In this document: positions 1 to 8,372 of the stretch, in pieces | Layout of the letters: each line of letters opens with the position of its first letter | Position numbering within the stretch: position 1 is the first letter of the stretch | Source: Dyadobacter sp. CY347 | GTDB taxonomy: Bacteria; Bacteroidota; Bacteroidia; Cytophagales; Spirosomataceae | Assembly (NCBI RefSeq): GCF_021502655.1 | Contig: NZ_JAKFFT010000008.1 | Location: forward strand, 434,001-498,000 | Reading direction: 5' to 3' | DNA: 64,000 bases | The notes under the pieces: generated by a model | What the model saw: the letters and a program-made list of their open reading frames with translations, nothing else | The model's database searches: none | Told to the model about the DNA's origin: nothing | Translations under genes and position numbers: made by a program

Positions 1-2153
1 AAAAGGATCCCGTCTTCATCATCGGCCAACCCGGTGAAAATTTCATAAGGCTGGTTATCGATCAACCCTACGAATGCGATCCATTTGTCTTTTTTGTTTT
101 GAAAACGAACCACATCCGCATCCAAAATTTGTGGCCTTGTGGTTGGGAAAGGCACATTACCAGAAACTGTTTCCTCTTTTTTCTCCGTATTGGCAATCAA
201 AACGCCGGATCTTGAACCGTCACGATAAACTGTAACGCCTTTGCAACCAGCTTTCCAAGCCTCCATGTAACATTCACCGACCAGTTCTTCGGTCACGTCA
301 TTGGGCATGTTAATGGTCACGCTGATGGAGTGATCGACCCATTTCTGGATCGCGCCCTGCATTTTTACCTTTTTGAGATAATCCACATCATTGGAAGTGG
401 CTTTGTAGTAAGGCGATTTTTTTACCAGATCATCCAGCTCCTTTTGCGCGTAATTTTTGCTGATATCAAAGCCATTGATCTCCATCCATTCCTTGAAACG
501 GTGGTGGAAAACGACATATTCTTCCCACGAATCACCCACTTCGTCCACGAAATCAACCCGGACATCTTTGTCATTTGGATTAACTTTTCTTCTCCTTTTA
601 TAAACAGGCAGAAAAACCGGCTCAATGCCCGATGTCGTTTGCGACATTAAGCTCGTCGTTCCAGTCGGCGCAATGGTGAGCATAGCAATATTACGCCGGC
701 CGTATTCCAGCATTTCGTAATATAGTTGCGCATCAGCCTCTTTGAGCCTGAGGATGAACGGGTTATTTTTTTCTCTCTCTGAATCAAATATAGAAAAAGC
801 TCCCCTTTCTTTGGCAGTATGCACCGATCCGCGGTATGCTTCGAGCGCAACTGTCTTATGTATTTCAACGGCGAATTCAGTTCCTTCGTCGCTTCCGTAA
901 CGCAGGCCGAGTGCCGCCAGCATATCACCTTCTGCGGTGATGCCGATCCCTGTTCTTCTGCCCTCTTTTGCTTTGGTTTGAATGTTCAGCCACAGATTGC
1001 GTTCTACTCTTTTTACTTCTTCGTCTTCCGGATCTTCATCGATTTTTTGCAAAATCGCGTCCACTTTTTCCAGTTCGAGGTCGATAATGTCGTCCATCAT
1101 GCGCTGGGCGGCAGCGACGTGTTTTTTGAACAGGTCCCAATTGAATGTTGCCTTGCTTGTAAACGGCTGATCCACATAGGAAAACAAATTAATCGCCAGC
1201 AAACGGCAGGAGTCATACGGACACAAAGGAATTTCACCGCAGGGGTTGGTAGAAACCGTTTCATAACCCAGATCCGCATAGCAATCGGGGACAGACTCGC
1301 GAATGATCGTGTCCCAGAACAAAATACCCGGCTCAGCCGACTGCCACGCATTATGCACAATTTTCTTCCACAATGCGGTTGCATCAATGTCTTTAATGTG
1401 CGAAGGTGTGGTGCTTTTGATCGGATATTGCTGCTTGTATGTTTCCCCGGATTCAACTGCGCGCATAAATTCATCATCAATTCGCACAGAAACATTGGCG
1501 CCGGTTACTTTGCCCTGTTCCAGTTTTGCATTAATAAAATCCTCAGAATCAGGATGTCTGATCGCCACGGAAAGCATTAACGCGCCTCTGCGACCGTCCT
1601 GAGCCACCTCGCGGGTTGAATTGGAAAATCTTTCCATGAAAGGCACAATGCCCGTAGAAGTCAGCGCGGAGTTTTTTACAGGCGATCCTTTCGGGCGGAT
1701 GTGCGACAAGTCATGGCCCACACCACCGCGTCTTTTCATCAGCTGCACCTGCTCCTGGTCAATCTTCATGATGCCGCCGTACGAATCGGAAGCACCATTA
1801 TTGCCGATCACGAAGCAGTTGGACAGCGACGCGATTTGGAAAGGATTGCCAATGCCGGTCATCGGACTTCCCTGGGGAATAATGTATTTGAAATCTTTGA
1901 TCAGATCAAAAACTTCTTCTTCGCTCAATGGGTTCGGGTAGAGCTGTTCAATTCTGGCAATTTCCTTCGCAATGCGCCTGTGCATGTCGTCCGGCGTGGC
2001 TTCATATATCGCGCCGTAGGAATCTTTCAATGCATATTTGTTCACCCAAACGCGCGCTGCCAGGTCATCGCCCTTAAAGTATTGAAGCGAAGCCTGATAC
2101 GCTTCGTCCGTAGTGTAAGTTTGCGCGGTTTGCGAAGGTTTTGTTGTTTCCAT
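1..2153 (-). CDS. nrdJ: Adenosylcobalamin-dependent (class II) ribonucleoside-diphosphate reductase, 3' part outside window
   Basis: Reduces ribonucleotides to deoxyribonucleotides with a B12-derived radical, in the cytoplasm. The minus-strand frame is open from an ATG at 2153 to the window edge (about 717 codons, no stop), so the C-terminal part, where this family carries its reducing cysteines, is missing. Visible family signatures are the early redox cysteine in SNCFVIGNNG (Cys about 113), the NPCGE radical loop (about 303-307, thiyl cysteine about 305) and the PTGTTSLMS phosphate-binding segment. These fit the long class II enzymes of Bacteroidota rather than class I NrdA. It is preceded by an AT-rich gap holding the terminator of the heme operon, so it probably has its own promoter there. 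No neighbour in the window makes or imports cobalamin. Family assignment is confident; the true end cannot be seen. Confidence 0.93.
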   Translation of the reverse strand, partial: METTKPSQTAQTYTTDEAYQASLQYFKGDDLAARVWVNKYALKDSYGAIYEATPDDMHRRIAKEIARIEQLYPNPLSEEEVFDLIKDFKYIIPQGSPMTGIGNPFQIASLSNCFVIGNNGASDSYGGIMKIDQEQVQLMKRRGGVGHDLSHIRPKGSPVKNSALTSTGIVPFMERFSNSTREVAQDGRRGALMLSVAIRHPDSEDFINAKLEQGKVTGANVSVRIDDEFMRAVESGETYKQQYPIKSTTPSHIKDIDATALWKKIVHNAWQSAEPGILFWDTIIRESVPDCYADLGYETVSTNPCGEIPLCPYDSCRLLAINLFSYVDQPFTSKATFNWDLFKKHVAAAQRMMDDIIDLELEKVDAILQKIDEDPEDEEVKRVERNLWLNIQTKAKEGRRTGIGITAEGDMLAALGLRYGSDEGTEFAVEIHKTVALEAYRGSVHTAKERGAFSIFDSEREKNNPFILRLKEADAQLYYEMLEYGRRNIAMLTIAPTGTTSLMSQTTSGIEPVFLPVYKRRRKVNPNDKDVRVDFVDEVGDSWEEYVVFHHRFKEWMEINGFDISKNYAQKELDDLVKKSPYYKATSNDVDYLKKVKMQGAIQKWVDHSISVTINMPNDVTEELVGECYMEAWKAGCKGVTVYRDGSRSGVLIANTEKKEETVSGNVPFPTTRPQILDADVVRFQNKKDKWIAFVGLIDNQPYEIFTGLADDEDGIL

Positions 2154-2352
2154 TGAGATTTTATATGAAGAACATTGAATAAAAGTCGAATGATAAATTT
2201 AACTCTTTTAAAACTTTAATGCCTGGTTTAATTTCAAAAGTTTCCAGAAAAATGTTTTAGTAAATTGATAGTCAAGCTTTTAAAATTTTCAATTGCCTAA
2301 AAAGTTTGCAAAATTTTTATTTTCATGAAATCAAAAACAAAATGAATGGCAC

Positions 2353-2385
2353 AAAAAAAACCGGCTCAAAGCGAAACCGGAAATT
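2353..2385 (-). terminator. Intrinsic terminator of the heme operon
   Basis: On the minus strand a hairpin with arms CCGGTTT and GAGCCGG (2361-2380, 6-nt loop, two G-T pairs) is followed by eight T residues (2353-2360). It lies about 60 bp past the hmuS stop and upstream of nrdJ. The remaining AT-rich bases between 2154 and 2443 presumably hold the nrdJ promoter, but I could not fix its position. Confidence 0.75.
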
Positions 2386-2443
2386 TTTTAATTACTATGG
2401 CGAAATTTTATCTTAAATCTTTTTCAGACAATTCCTATCAGGC

Positions 2444-3490
2444 TTAAAGGCGGCTAACTGACTTTTCAATCAATGCCGGCCATTCAGGAAGCTCAGGAAT
2501 TCCTGGTTTTCTTTTCCCGAAAAACTGATTGAACATCGTCCCTTCTCTATCGATCAATTCAATGCCGGTTACCACACCGTCTTCTGTGGGTTTTCTCACA
2601 ACCCATGCCTCGTCAATGGCATCCTGGCGCAGGTGCAGGTTGAATTCGGGATCCATAATGTTCAACCAAGGACCCATTACAAATATTTTGTTGATCGTGC
2701 CCGTGTGGATTTGAATGCAGTTTGGATTGGAAACGAACACCATAATCGGCAGTTGTTCTTCCGAAGCGGCTTCGAAAACGGGCTTCATGCTTTCCGGCGT
2801 GATCCTGTAAGCGTAACCTTCGGGCGCGTTGCGCAATGCTTGCTTGCGGGTAAGGTTGTATTTACGAAGCAGTGTAAAGAAATCATGCGTGTCTTTCAAC
2901 GCCAGCCATTCCGCTTGAAATGCAGCCTGGTCAATGTCAGCAACCGTTTCGGATTCAGCAGGTTTCGTAGTTTTCTCCGAAATGACAAGGTTAATGTCCT
3001 GGTCCGGCGCGCTGTATTTGGTGACTAATGCGTCGTATGCCTCTTTATTGCTTTTTTCGGTGAGATAAATTTTATGAGTTGCGTCTCCGAAACTGTTGAA
3101 AAACTGCAAGCTGTGGCGGTCGTTTTCAGAAACAGCGAATCCGAATTTCCAATCTCCCAGAAACAGGCGCAGGTCAATATCTTCTCCCAAAACCAGCCCT
3201 ACGTGGTTATTAAAGGATATTTTTTCATAAACACCCTTCCGCTCATGCACAACGTGATCATTACGCGTAAGCGCCATCACATGCCCGAGCGAGCCTATTT
3301 CCTTGATCAACTCTCGAAAATCGCCGGCCAGTAATGTAACATTTTCACCGATCCCGGTGGCTACAAGCTCTGCTTCGGTTGTATTCAATTCTTTCGCGGC
3401 GTCCCGGATCCGGGTTTTTGAGTTGGTAACCTTAAATTCGGACCAGCGTTCTTTCAGCTCAGTTCTTTCTGGTGACAGGGTAGATTTCAT
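2444..3490 (-). CDS. hmuS: Hemin-degrading / cytoplasmic heme-binding protein (HemS/HmuS family)
   Basis: Binds heme delivered to the cytoplasm and passes it on or degrades it to release iron. At 348 aa it matches the usual 340-350 aa of HemS/ShuS/PhuS, with the duplicated fold. Seen in the sequence: IDLRLFLGDWK (Arg about 108, matching the family's heme-contacting arginine), SLQFFNSFGDATHKIYL in repeat one, and LKDTHDFFTLL (His about 202), which aligns with the proximal heme ligand of HemS as I recall it. The ATG at 3490 follows hmuV by only 24 bp, so it is the last gene of hmuT-hmuU-hmuV-hmuS. The gene order, with hmuS last, differs from the enterobacterial hemRSTUV order. The TonB-dependent heme receptor is not in this window. 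Confidence 0.92.
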   Translation of the reverse strand: MKSTLSPERTELKERWSEFKVTNSKTRIRDAAKELNTTEAELVATGIGENVTLLAGDFRELIKEIGSLGHVMALTRNDHVVHERKGVYEKISFNNHVGLVLGEDIDLRLFLGDWKFGFAVSENDRHSLQFFNSFGDATHKIYLTEKSNKEAYDALVTKYSAPDQDINLVISEKTTKPAESETVADIDQAAFQAEWLALKDTHDFFTLLRKYNLTRKQALRNAPEGYAYRITPESMKPVFEAASEEQLPIMVFVSNPNCIQIHTGTINKIFVMGPWLNIMDPEFNLHLRQDAIDEAWVVRKPTEDGVVTGIELIDREGTMFNQFFGKRKPGIPELPEWPALIEKSVSRL

Positions 3491-3514
3491 TTTTAAATTA
3501 TGTTATAATGATCT

Positions 3515-4309
3515 TTAATAATCCATAGAAACCATTGGCACATCCGGCACAATGACTGGGTAACTCAAATCTTCTGACTGGACGATTTTAACCGGCAATC
3601 CAAAAACATCTTTAATAATGCGCTCATTCAGCACTTCTTCCGGCGGGCCAATAGCATGACTTTGTCCGTTTTTCAACATTAAAACCTGATCTGCATATTG
3701 CAGTGCCTGGTTGAGATCGTGAACCACCGCCACAATCGAAAAACCCTTGGCCGCCAGTTCTTTGGCTAAATGGAATGTTTCAAACTGGTGCAAAAGGTCC
3801 ATTCCTGAGGTTGGCTCATCCAATAGCAGAAGGCCATTTTTGATCTCCCAGATCTGCGCCAAAGCTCTCGCCAGCTGCACACGCTGCTGTTCCCCGCCCG
3901 AAAGCGTCGGGTAAGGTTGGTTTTTTAAAGCCCCAATCCCAACTTTTTTAAGGCATACTTCTACAATTTCGAGGTCTTTTTGCGTAGGCTCGGCTTCATA
4001 AAACGGATATCGGCCCATTAACACAATTTCCTGCACCGTAAAGGACAAGCTGATCACATTCTGCTGAGACAAAACCGCACGTTTCCTGGCCAGATCTCTC
4101 AATTTATGCTTTTTCAAATCCATCCCATCCAGGAAAACGGAACCGGATGAAGGTGAAAGCTCGGCTGAAAGGATTTTTAGTAATGTCGATTTTCCCGCGC
4201 CATTCGCGCCAACGATGGCCCAGAACTGACCTGGCAGGACATCAAAACTAATATCCTTCAAAAGGGATTTGTTCCTAACCTCAAAACCGACATTCCTAAC
4301 CTCGATCAT
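3515..4309 (-). CDS. hmuV: Heme ABC transporter ATP-binding protein
   Basis: ATPase that drives heme import through HmuU. A 264-aa ABC domain with Walker A GANGAGKST, signature LSGGEQQRVQLARAL, Walker B LLLLDEPTSGMD and the switch histidine in VVHDLNQAL. The frame can be extended upstream to a TTG at 4333, but the ATG at 4309 (MIEVRN) is preferred: it makes a four-base ATGA overlap with the hmuU stop, the usual sign of translational coupling, and begins where the family normally begins. Placed between the permease and hmuS genes of the heme operon. Confidence 0.92.
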   Translation of the reverse strand: MIEVRNVGFEVRNKSLLKDISFDVLPGQFWAIVGANGAGKSTLLKILSAELSPSSGSVFLDGMDLKKHKLRDLARKRAVLSQQNVISLSFTVQEIVLMGRYPFYEAEPTQKDLEIVEVCLKKVGIGALKNQPYPTLSGGEQQRVQLARALAQIWEIKNGLLLLDEPTSGMDLLHQFETFHLAKELAAKGFSIVAVVHDLNQALQYADQVLMLKNGQSHAIGPPEEVLNERIIKDVFGLPVKIVQSEDLSYPVIVPDVPMVSMDY

Positions 4310-5415
4310 AGCCGCTTCCGTTTTTGCTCCCAAAGAATGTATATGAAAAACGGCGTTCCCAGTAATGCAGTCAGAATGCCAATAGGAAGTTCCGACGGCG
4401 CGACAATCGTTCTGGAAAGCGTGTCTGCTAATGTAAGCACGATGGAACCGGATAATGCTGAGCCAATTAGCAATGTTTTATGATTTGGGCCAAATGTTGT
4501 TCGTATCATGTGCGGGACTACAAGCCCTACAAAACCGATCGTGCCTGCGACCGCAACGGACGCGCCAACGCCCAAAGTTGCAAGAATAATGACCTGTCGT
4601 TTCAAAACTTTCAAATTCACTCCCAGGCTCCCGGCCTGACTTTCGCCAAGCACGAGCAGGTTCAAGGCTTTGGAAAGATAAGGCATAAAAAACACCGAAA
4701 TCCCTACAAACGGCAACACTGCCAGCACGGACGTCCAGCTCGCGCCTCCCAGGCTGCCCAGGTTCCAGAATGTGATAGAACGGAGCTGCGCGTCGTCGGC
4801 CAGATAAGTCATCAGTCCGGTCATGGCGCCTACAAAAGCATTGATGGCGATTCCGCAGAGCAGCAATGTTGTGACGCCGCCGTCACCCGTGATTTTGGCT
4901 AGTTGATAAACTAATAATGTGGTTAATGCCGCGCCCAGAAATGCCACAAACGAAATGCCGTAAACGCCAACCCATTCATTTATTATACCAAAATATCTGA
5001 CATTAAGCATGATCACAAACACTGCGAACAGTGAAGCGCCCGATGTCACGCCGATCAATGTTGCATCCGCAATGGGATTTCGGAAAAGACCTTGTAATGA
5101 TGCGCCAGCAATGCCCAAGCCCGCTCCTATCAGCACAGCCAGACAAACCCGCGGCAAACGGATCACCCAAAAAACGACCGACTTCTGTTCCTCAACGCGC
5201 GTTTCCTGGATAAAACCTAGTTTGAATGCAATGATCTCCCAAAGCTCTGCCAGGGAAATCTGCAATGCGCCCGTGCAAGCCGAAAAAACCATGCAGGCAA
5301 GCAAAAGGGAACCCAGTATCCACGCCATTCTGCCCGTCGAAGACGGAAGTTGCAGCCGTTTTACAGATGCAGTTTGCGTGAATTGGTCCGGTTCCTTTGC
5401 GATTTCAGCCAACAT
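4306..5415 (-). CDS. hmuU: Heme ABC transporter permease (FecCD family)
   Basis: Inner-membrane channel subunit of the heme importer. A 369-aa polytopic protein with a first membrane segment near residues 31-50 and many later hydrophobic helices. Family motifs seen include RLPRVCLAVLIGAGLGIAGA, GLFRNPIADATLIGVTSGA and GFVGLVVPHMIR, which are typical of BtuC/FecD permeases. Its ATG at 5415 follows the hmuT stop by 6 bp and its stop overlaps the hmuV start, so the three importer genes are tightly coupled. Substrate is inferred from the hmuS neighbour; sequence alone would also allow a siderophore or cobalamin permease. Confidence 0.9.
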   Translation of the reverse strand: MLAEIAKEPDQFTQTASVKRLQLPSSTGRMAWILGSLLLACMVFSACTGALQISLAELWEIIAFKLGFIQETRVEEQKSVVFWVIRLPRVCLAVLIGAGLGIAGASLQGLFRNPIADATLIGVTSGASLFAVFVIMLNVRYFGIINEWVGVYGISFVAFLGAALTTLLVYQLAKITGDGGVTTLLLCGIAINAFVGAMTGLMTYLADDAQLRSITFWNLGSLGGASWTSVLAVLPFVGISVFFMPYLSKALNLLVLGESQAGSLGVNLKVLKRQVIILATLGVGASVAVAGTIGFVGLVVPHMIRTTFGPNHKTLLIGSALSGSIVLTLADTLSRTIVAPSELPIGILTALLGTPFFIYILWEQKRKRL

Positions 5416-5421
5416 TTAATC

Positions 5422-6261
5422 CTATTTTACCTTTTGTGATAATTCTAATGCTGCCTTACCAAGCCGCGGCCCGAAGCCGGTCAGCAATTGGCCATCCATA
5501 ACGATCACTTTTTTGTTTTTACCTGCGTTTGTATTCGCAACGCCCGGCACTTTCAGCAGTCCGTCTATGCCTTGCAAACTTTCCAGCCCGCTCGAAAAGA
5601 GCACCAGCACGTCGGGATTAGCTGTTATTAATGATTCGGCCGTCAATGGTTTGAATTCCGTAAATCCGCTGACCGCATTTTTATGGCCTGCCAGCGTGAA
5701 CATTTTATCCACCGAAGTCCCTGTTCCTGAAACCATTAATGTCCCGGTTCCTCTTGCATAAATAAATAGCAGTTTTTTAGGCGCAGCATTGGTTTTGATT
5801 TTAGTCAGATCTGCCTGAAGCGATTTAACGAGTTTTTCCGCCTGCGGTTTTGCATTGAAATATGCGCCCACATCCCGGATCAGCTTAATCGCGCCCTCTT
5901 GGGAATATTCGTGTTTGAATTCAACCACTTTTTTGCCGCTGCTTTGGAGCTGTTTTACCACCGACGGCAACAATAAGCTCTGGTCCGTATAAATGATCAC
6001 ATCCGGGTTTAATGTCAATATGCCTTCTGCTGCAATGGTCCGGTTATGGCCTATTTTGGGGATTTTTTCAAGAGAGGCGGGATAAGTGCTCGTTACATCA
6101 ACGCCCACCAATTGTTTTTCCAGTCCTAACCCATACAAGATCTCGCTTAACGTTCCATTTGCGGACACAATCCGCTGTCCGGGGCCTGCTATGGCATTTA
6201 TCACCCCTGTGCAAAACAGCAATATGAAGGTTAAGGAGCGACGGAAATATTTCTTTTGCAT
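5422..6261 (-). CDS. hmuT: Periplasmic heme-binding protein of ABC importer
   Basis: Captures heme in the periplasm and docks on HmuU. The 279-aa product begins with a Sec signal peptide (basic MQKKYFRR, hydrophobic core, cleavage near AIA-GPG about residue 25). The rest matches type III periplasmic binding proteins: RIVSANGTLSEILYGLG near the start of the first lobe, NPDVIIYTDQ and NPDVLVLFSSG in each lobe, and a helical linker between them. It is the first gene of the heme operon, transcribed away from the symporter at 6440. Regulation by iron through Fur is likely for this kind of operon, but I did not find a convincing Fur box. Confidence 0.9.
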   Translation of the reverse strand: MQKKYFRRSLTFILLFCTGVINAIAGPGQRIVSANGTLSEILYGLGLEKQLVGVDVTSTYPASLEKIPKIGHNRTIAAEGILTLNPDVIIYTDQSLLLPSVVKQLQSSGKKVVEFKHEYSQEGAIKLIRDVGAYFNAKPQAEKLVKSLQADLTKIKTNAAPKKLLFIYARGTGTLMVSGTGTSVDKMFTLAGHKNAVSGFTEFKPLTAESLITANPDVLVLFSSGLESLQGIDGLLKVPGVANTNAGKNKKVIVMDGQLLTGFGPRLGKAALELSQKVK

Positions 6262-6300
6262 GGAGGCGTTCCTGTATTAAAGTATTTCACTTGGATGTGG

Positions 6301-6332
6301 CAAATATAAAGTTATAATTTAGACCAAATATA
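6301..6332 (-). promoter_or_regulatory. Putative sigma-A type promoter of hmuTUVS
   Basis: On the minus strand TATATTTG at 6308-6301 fits the Bacteroidota -7 consensus TAnnTTTG, and a TTTG at 6328-6325 lies 16 bp upstream as a possible -33 element. It sits 40-70 bp before the hmuT ATG. A second TATATTTG overlaps the upstream element. Inferred from consensus only. Confidence 0.4.
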
Positions 6333-6439
6333 AATAATCAATAAAAAAATTACTTTTCCACTTCTGAACAATTCCTCGGACTGATATTATTGTAACTTCA
6401 AAACTTGCAGCGCAGCCCCGACCTTAGACCCATATCCTA

Positions 6440-7708
6440 TTGAAAAAGTTATTCACGAATCTTACCTTCTGGGTTCTTACAGCCATCACGGCCGGTGCAT
6501 TAATGGGCCATTATATTCCGGAGCAGGCCGTGAAAATGGAGATTCTGGGGAAGGGTTTTATTTCAATTGTCAAAATCTTCATCAATCCGATCATTTTCCT
6601 GACCATTACATTGGGGATTATCGGGATGGGCGACTTGAAAAAAGTCGGGAAAGTGGGTGCTAAGGCACTGATTTACTTTGAAGTGGTGACGACATTGGCA
6701 TTGATCGTGGGCGTTGTGGTTGCCAATGTGATCCGGCCCGGCGATGGCGTGGTAACGAGCAATTTGCAAAAAGGTGATGCTTCTGCATATACCAGCAAAG
6801 TACAGGATTTCAGTTGGCTGCAATTTTTCCTGGATAATGTTACGCTGCAAGTTTTGTTGTTTTCACTCGTTTTAGGAACTGTTTTAAGCAAATATTCAGG
6901 CAAAGAAAAAGTCACGGAATGGCTGAATTCTGCTTCCAAATACGTTTTCCGCGCCTTGCACCTGGTCATGATCTTTGCGCCTATCGGAGCATTCGGCGGG
7001 ATGGCTTATACCATTGGAAAATACGGCATTGACACATTATTGCCGCTTGCCAAGCTGATGGGAACGGTTTACGCGACGATGGCGATCTTTATTTTCGGTG
7101 TCTTGGGACTGGTTATGAAGACTTATAAGATCAGCCTTTGGTCTTATTTGAAATACATTCGCGAAGAGTTGCTGATTGTGCTCGGCACGTCGTCTTCGGA
7201 AGCCGGTTTGCCTTCTTTAATGGTCAAATTGGAAAGAATGGGCTGTTCCAAACCGGTTGTAGGGCTTGTGGTTCCGGCTGGCTATTCCTTCAATCTGGAC
7301 GGAACGACGATCTATCTTTCCATGGCCACCATTTTCCTGGCGCAGGTTTTCAATGTGCATCTTACATTCGGACAGATCCTGTCGCTAATTGGCATCCTGA
7401 TGGTAACTTCCAAAGGCGCTGCCGGCGTTACCGGAAGCGGATTTGTAGTACTTGCCTCCACATTAACCGCCATCAAAGTCATCCCAGTCGAAGGCTTGGC
7501 CCTCCTTCTGGGTGTCGACCGCTTCATGTCCGAAGCCCGCGCCATCACCAACTTCATCGGAAACGGCGTAGCCACGATATGGCTGGCCAACAACGAAAAA
7601 GAATTTGACCGAAGCAAAATGGAATACGCCTTCGCAAACGTTCACCAAACAGAAAACGTTATCACCGATAATCTGACGGATACGACGCAACGTGCGGATT
7701 CGGTTTGA
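6440..7708 (+). CDS. Dicarboxylate/amino acid:cation symporter (DAACS family)
   Basis: Inner-membrane secondary transporter of C4-dicarboxylates or glutamate/aspartate with Na+ or H+. The 422-aa sequence carries the family's marks: the serine-rich reentrant loop LGTSSSEAGLPSL, the GYSFNLDGTTIYLSMA motif of the substrate site, the second hairpin SKGAAGVTGSGFVVLA and the GVDRFMSEARAITNFIGN segment. Length is normal for GltP/DctA. The start looks like TTG at 6440 (MKKLF); an in-frame stop at 6425 and no in-frame ATG leave no better choice. It is divergent from the heme operon and not part of a recognisable operon. Substrate cannot be decided from sequence alone. Confidence 0.88.
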   Translation: MKKLFTNLTFWVLTAITAGALMGHYIPEQAVKMEILGKGFISIVKIFINPIIFLTITLGIIGMGDLKKVGKVGAKALIYFEVVTTLALIVGVVVANVIRPGDGVVTSNLQKGDASAYTSKVQDFSWLQFFLDNVTLQVLLFSLVLGTVLSKYSGKEKVTEWLNSASKYVFRALHLVMIFAPIGAFGGMAYTIGKYGIDTLLPLAKLMGTVYATMAIFIFGVLGLVMKTYKISLWSYLKYIREELLIVLGTSSSEAGLPSLMVKLERMGCSKPVVGLVVPAGYSFNLDGTTIYLSMATIFLAQVFNVHLTFGQILSLIGILMVTSKGAAGVTGSGFVVLASTLTAIKVIPVEGLALLLGVDRFMSEARAITNFIGNGVATIWLANNEKEFDRSKMEYAFANVHQTENVITDNLTDTTQRADSV

Positions 7709-7741
7709 GATTTTAGGATTACTCACTTAACACACTATTAT

Positions 7742-8339
7742 ATGCGAAAAAACACTAAAATAATTGTTCAAAGCCTGGAAATTGGCTTGGTAAGCATAGA
7801 TTCGCAAGACTATATATGCTTAACGGATATGATCAAAGCCAAGGATGGTGATTTCTTTGTCAGCGATTGGCTGAGAAATGTCAATACACTGGAATATCTG
7901 CACGCTTGGGAAGGAATGCACAACCCGGATTTTAATTACGGCGAATACGCCCTAATAAGGAATCAGTCCGGCATCAACTCTTTCAAAATCAGTGTAAAAG
8001 AATGGGTTGCAAAGACTAATGCAATTGGAATAGTCGCTAAGGCAGGCCGTTATGGAGGAACGTATGCGCATAAGGATATCGCTTTTACTTTTGGAATGTG
8101 GATTAGTCCTGTATTTCAGCGAAAATATAAGAGATATGGCAAGCATAAATGACTTGGCCATCTTATCGAATATAGAAAGCTTAAACTCAATTTTGATCAG
8201 CCAAAACCTGTCGAAAGCTGAGAGACTCCGATTTCTTGTCAATACAGTGGAGCAGCAGCGTAAATCGCTGGAAGGAATTGATCTCATAAAAGGGATCAAA
8301 AAATTAAGTGATAATACATTCATAGACGCTAAAAATTAA
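7742..8339 (+). pseudogene. KilA-N domain protein, broken by out-of-frame internal deletion
   Basis: Remnant of a phage-type KilA-N DNA-binding protein. The N-terminal frame (7742-8152) has the recognisable domain: YICLTDMIKAKDG, a GIVAKAGRYGGTYAHKDIA core and FGMWISPVFQ, then drifts to RKYKRYGKHK and stops. The family C-terminus (SENIRDMASINDLAILSNIE, then LNSILI, SKAERLRFL, EQQRKSL) continues in another frame from about 8118 to 8339. Intact family members have about 70-90 residues between these two parts, which are absent, so one deletion that removed the middle and shifted the frame explains both. Directly downstream is the M3 peptidase gene. It most likely makes no working protein, although the KilA-N fold itself may still be produced. 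Confidence 0.75.
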
Positions 8340-8372
8340 CTTTGAAAAATTCAGTAATAAGCCTTTTAAAAA

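Noticed and set aside
819..1580. A 253-codon open frame on the plus strand
   Set aside because: Antisense shadow of nrdJ, whose minus-strand frame carries the family motifs throughout.
6262..6439. A Fur box for the heme operon
   Set aside because: The region is so AT-rich that weak palindromes are expected; none gave a convincing match.
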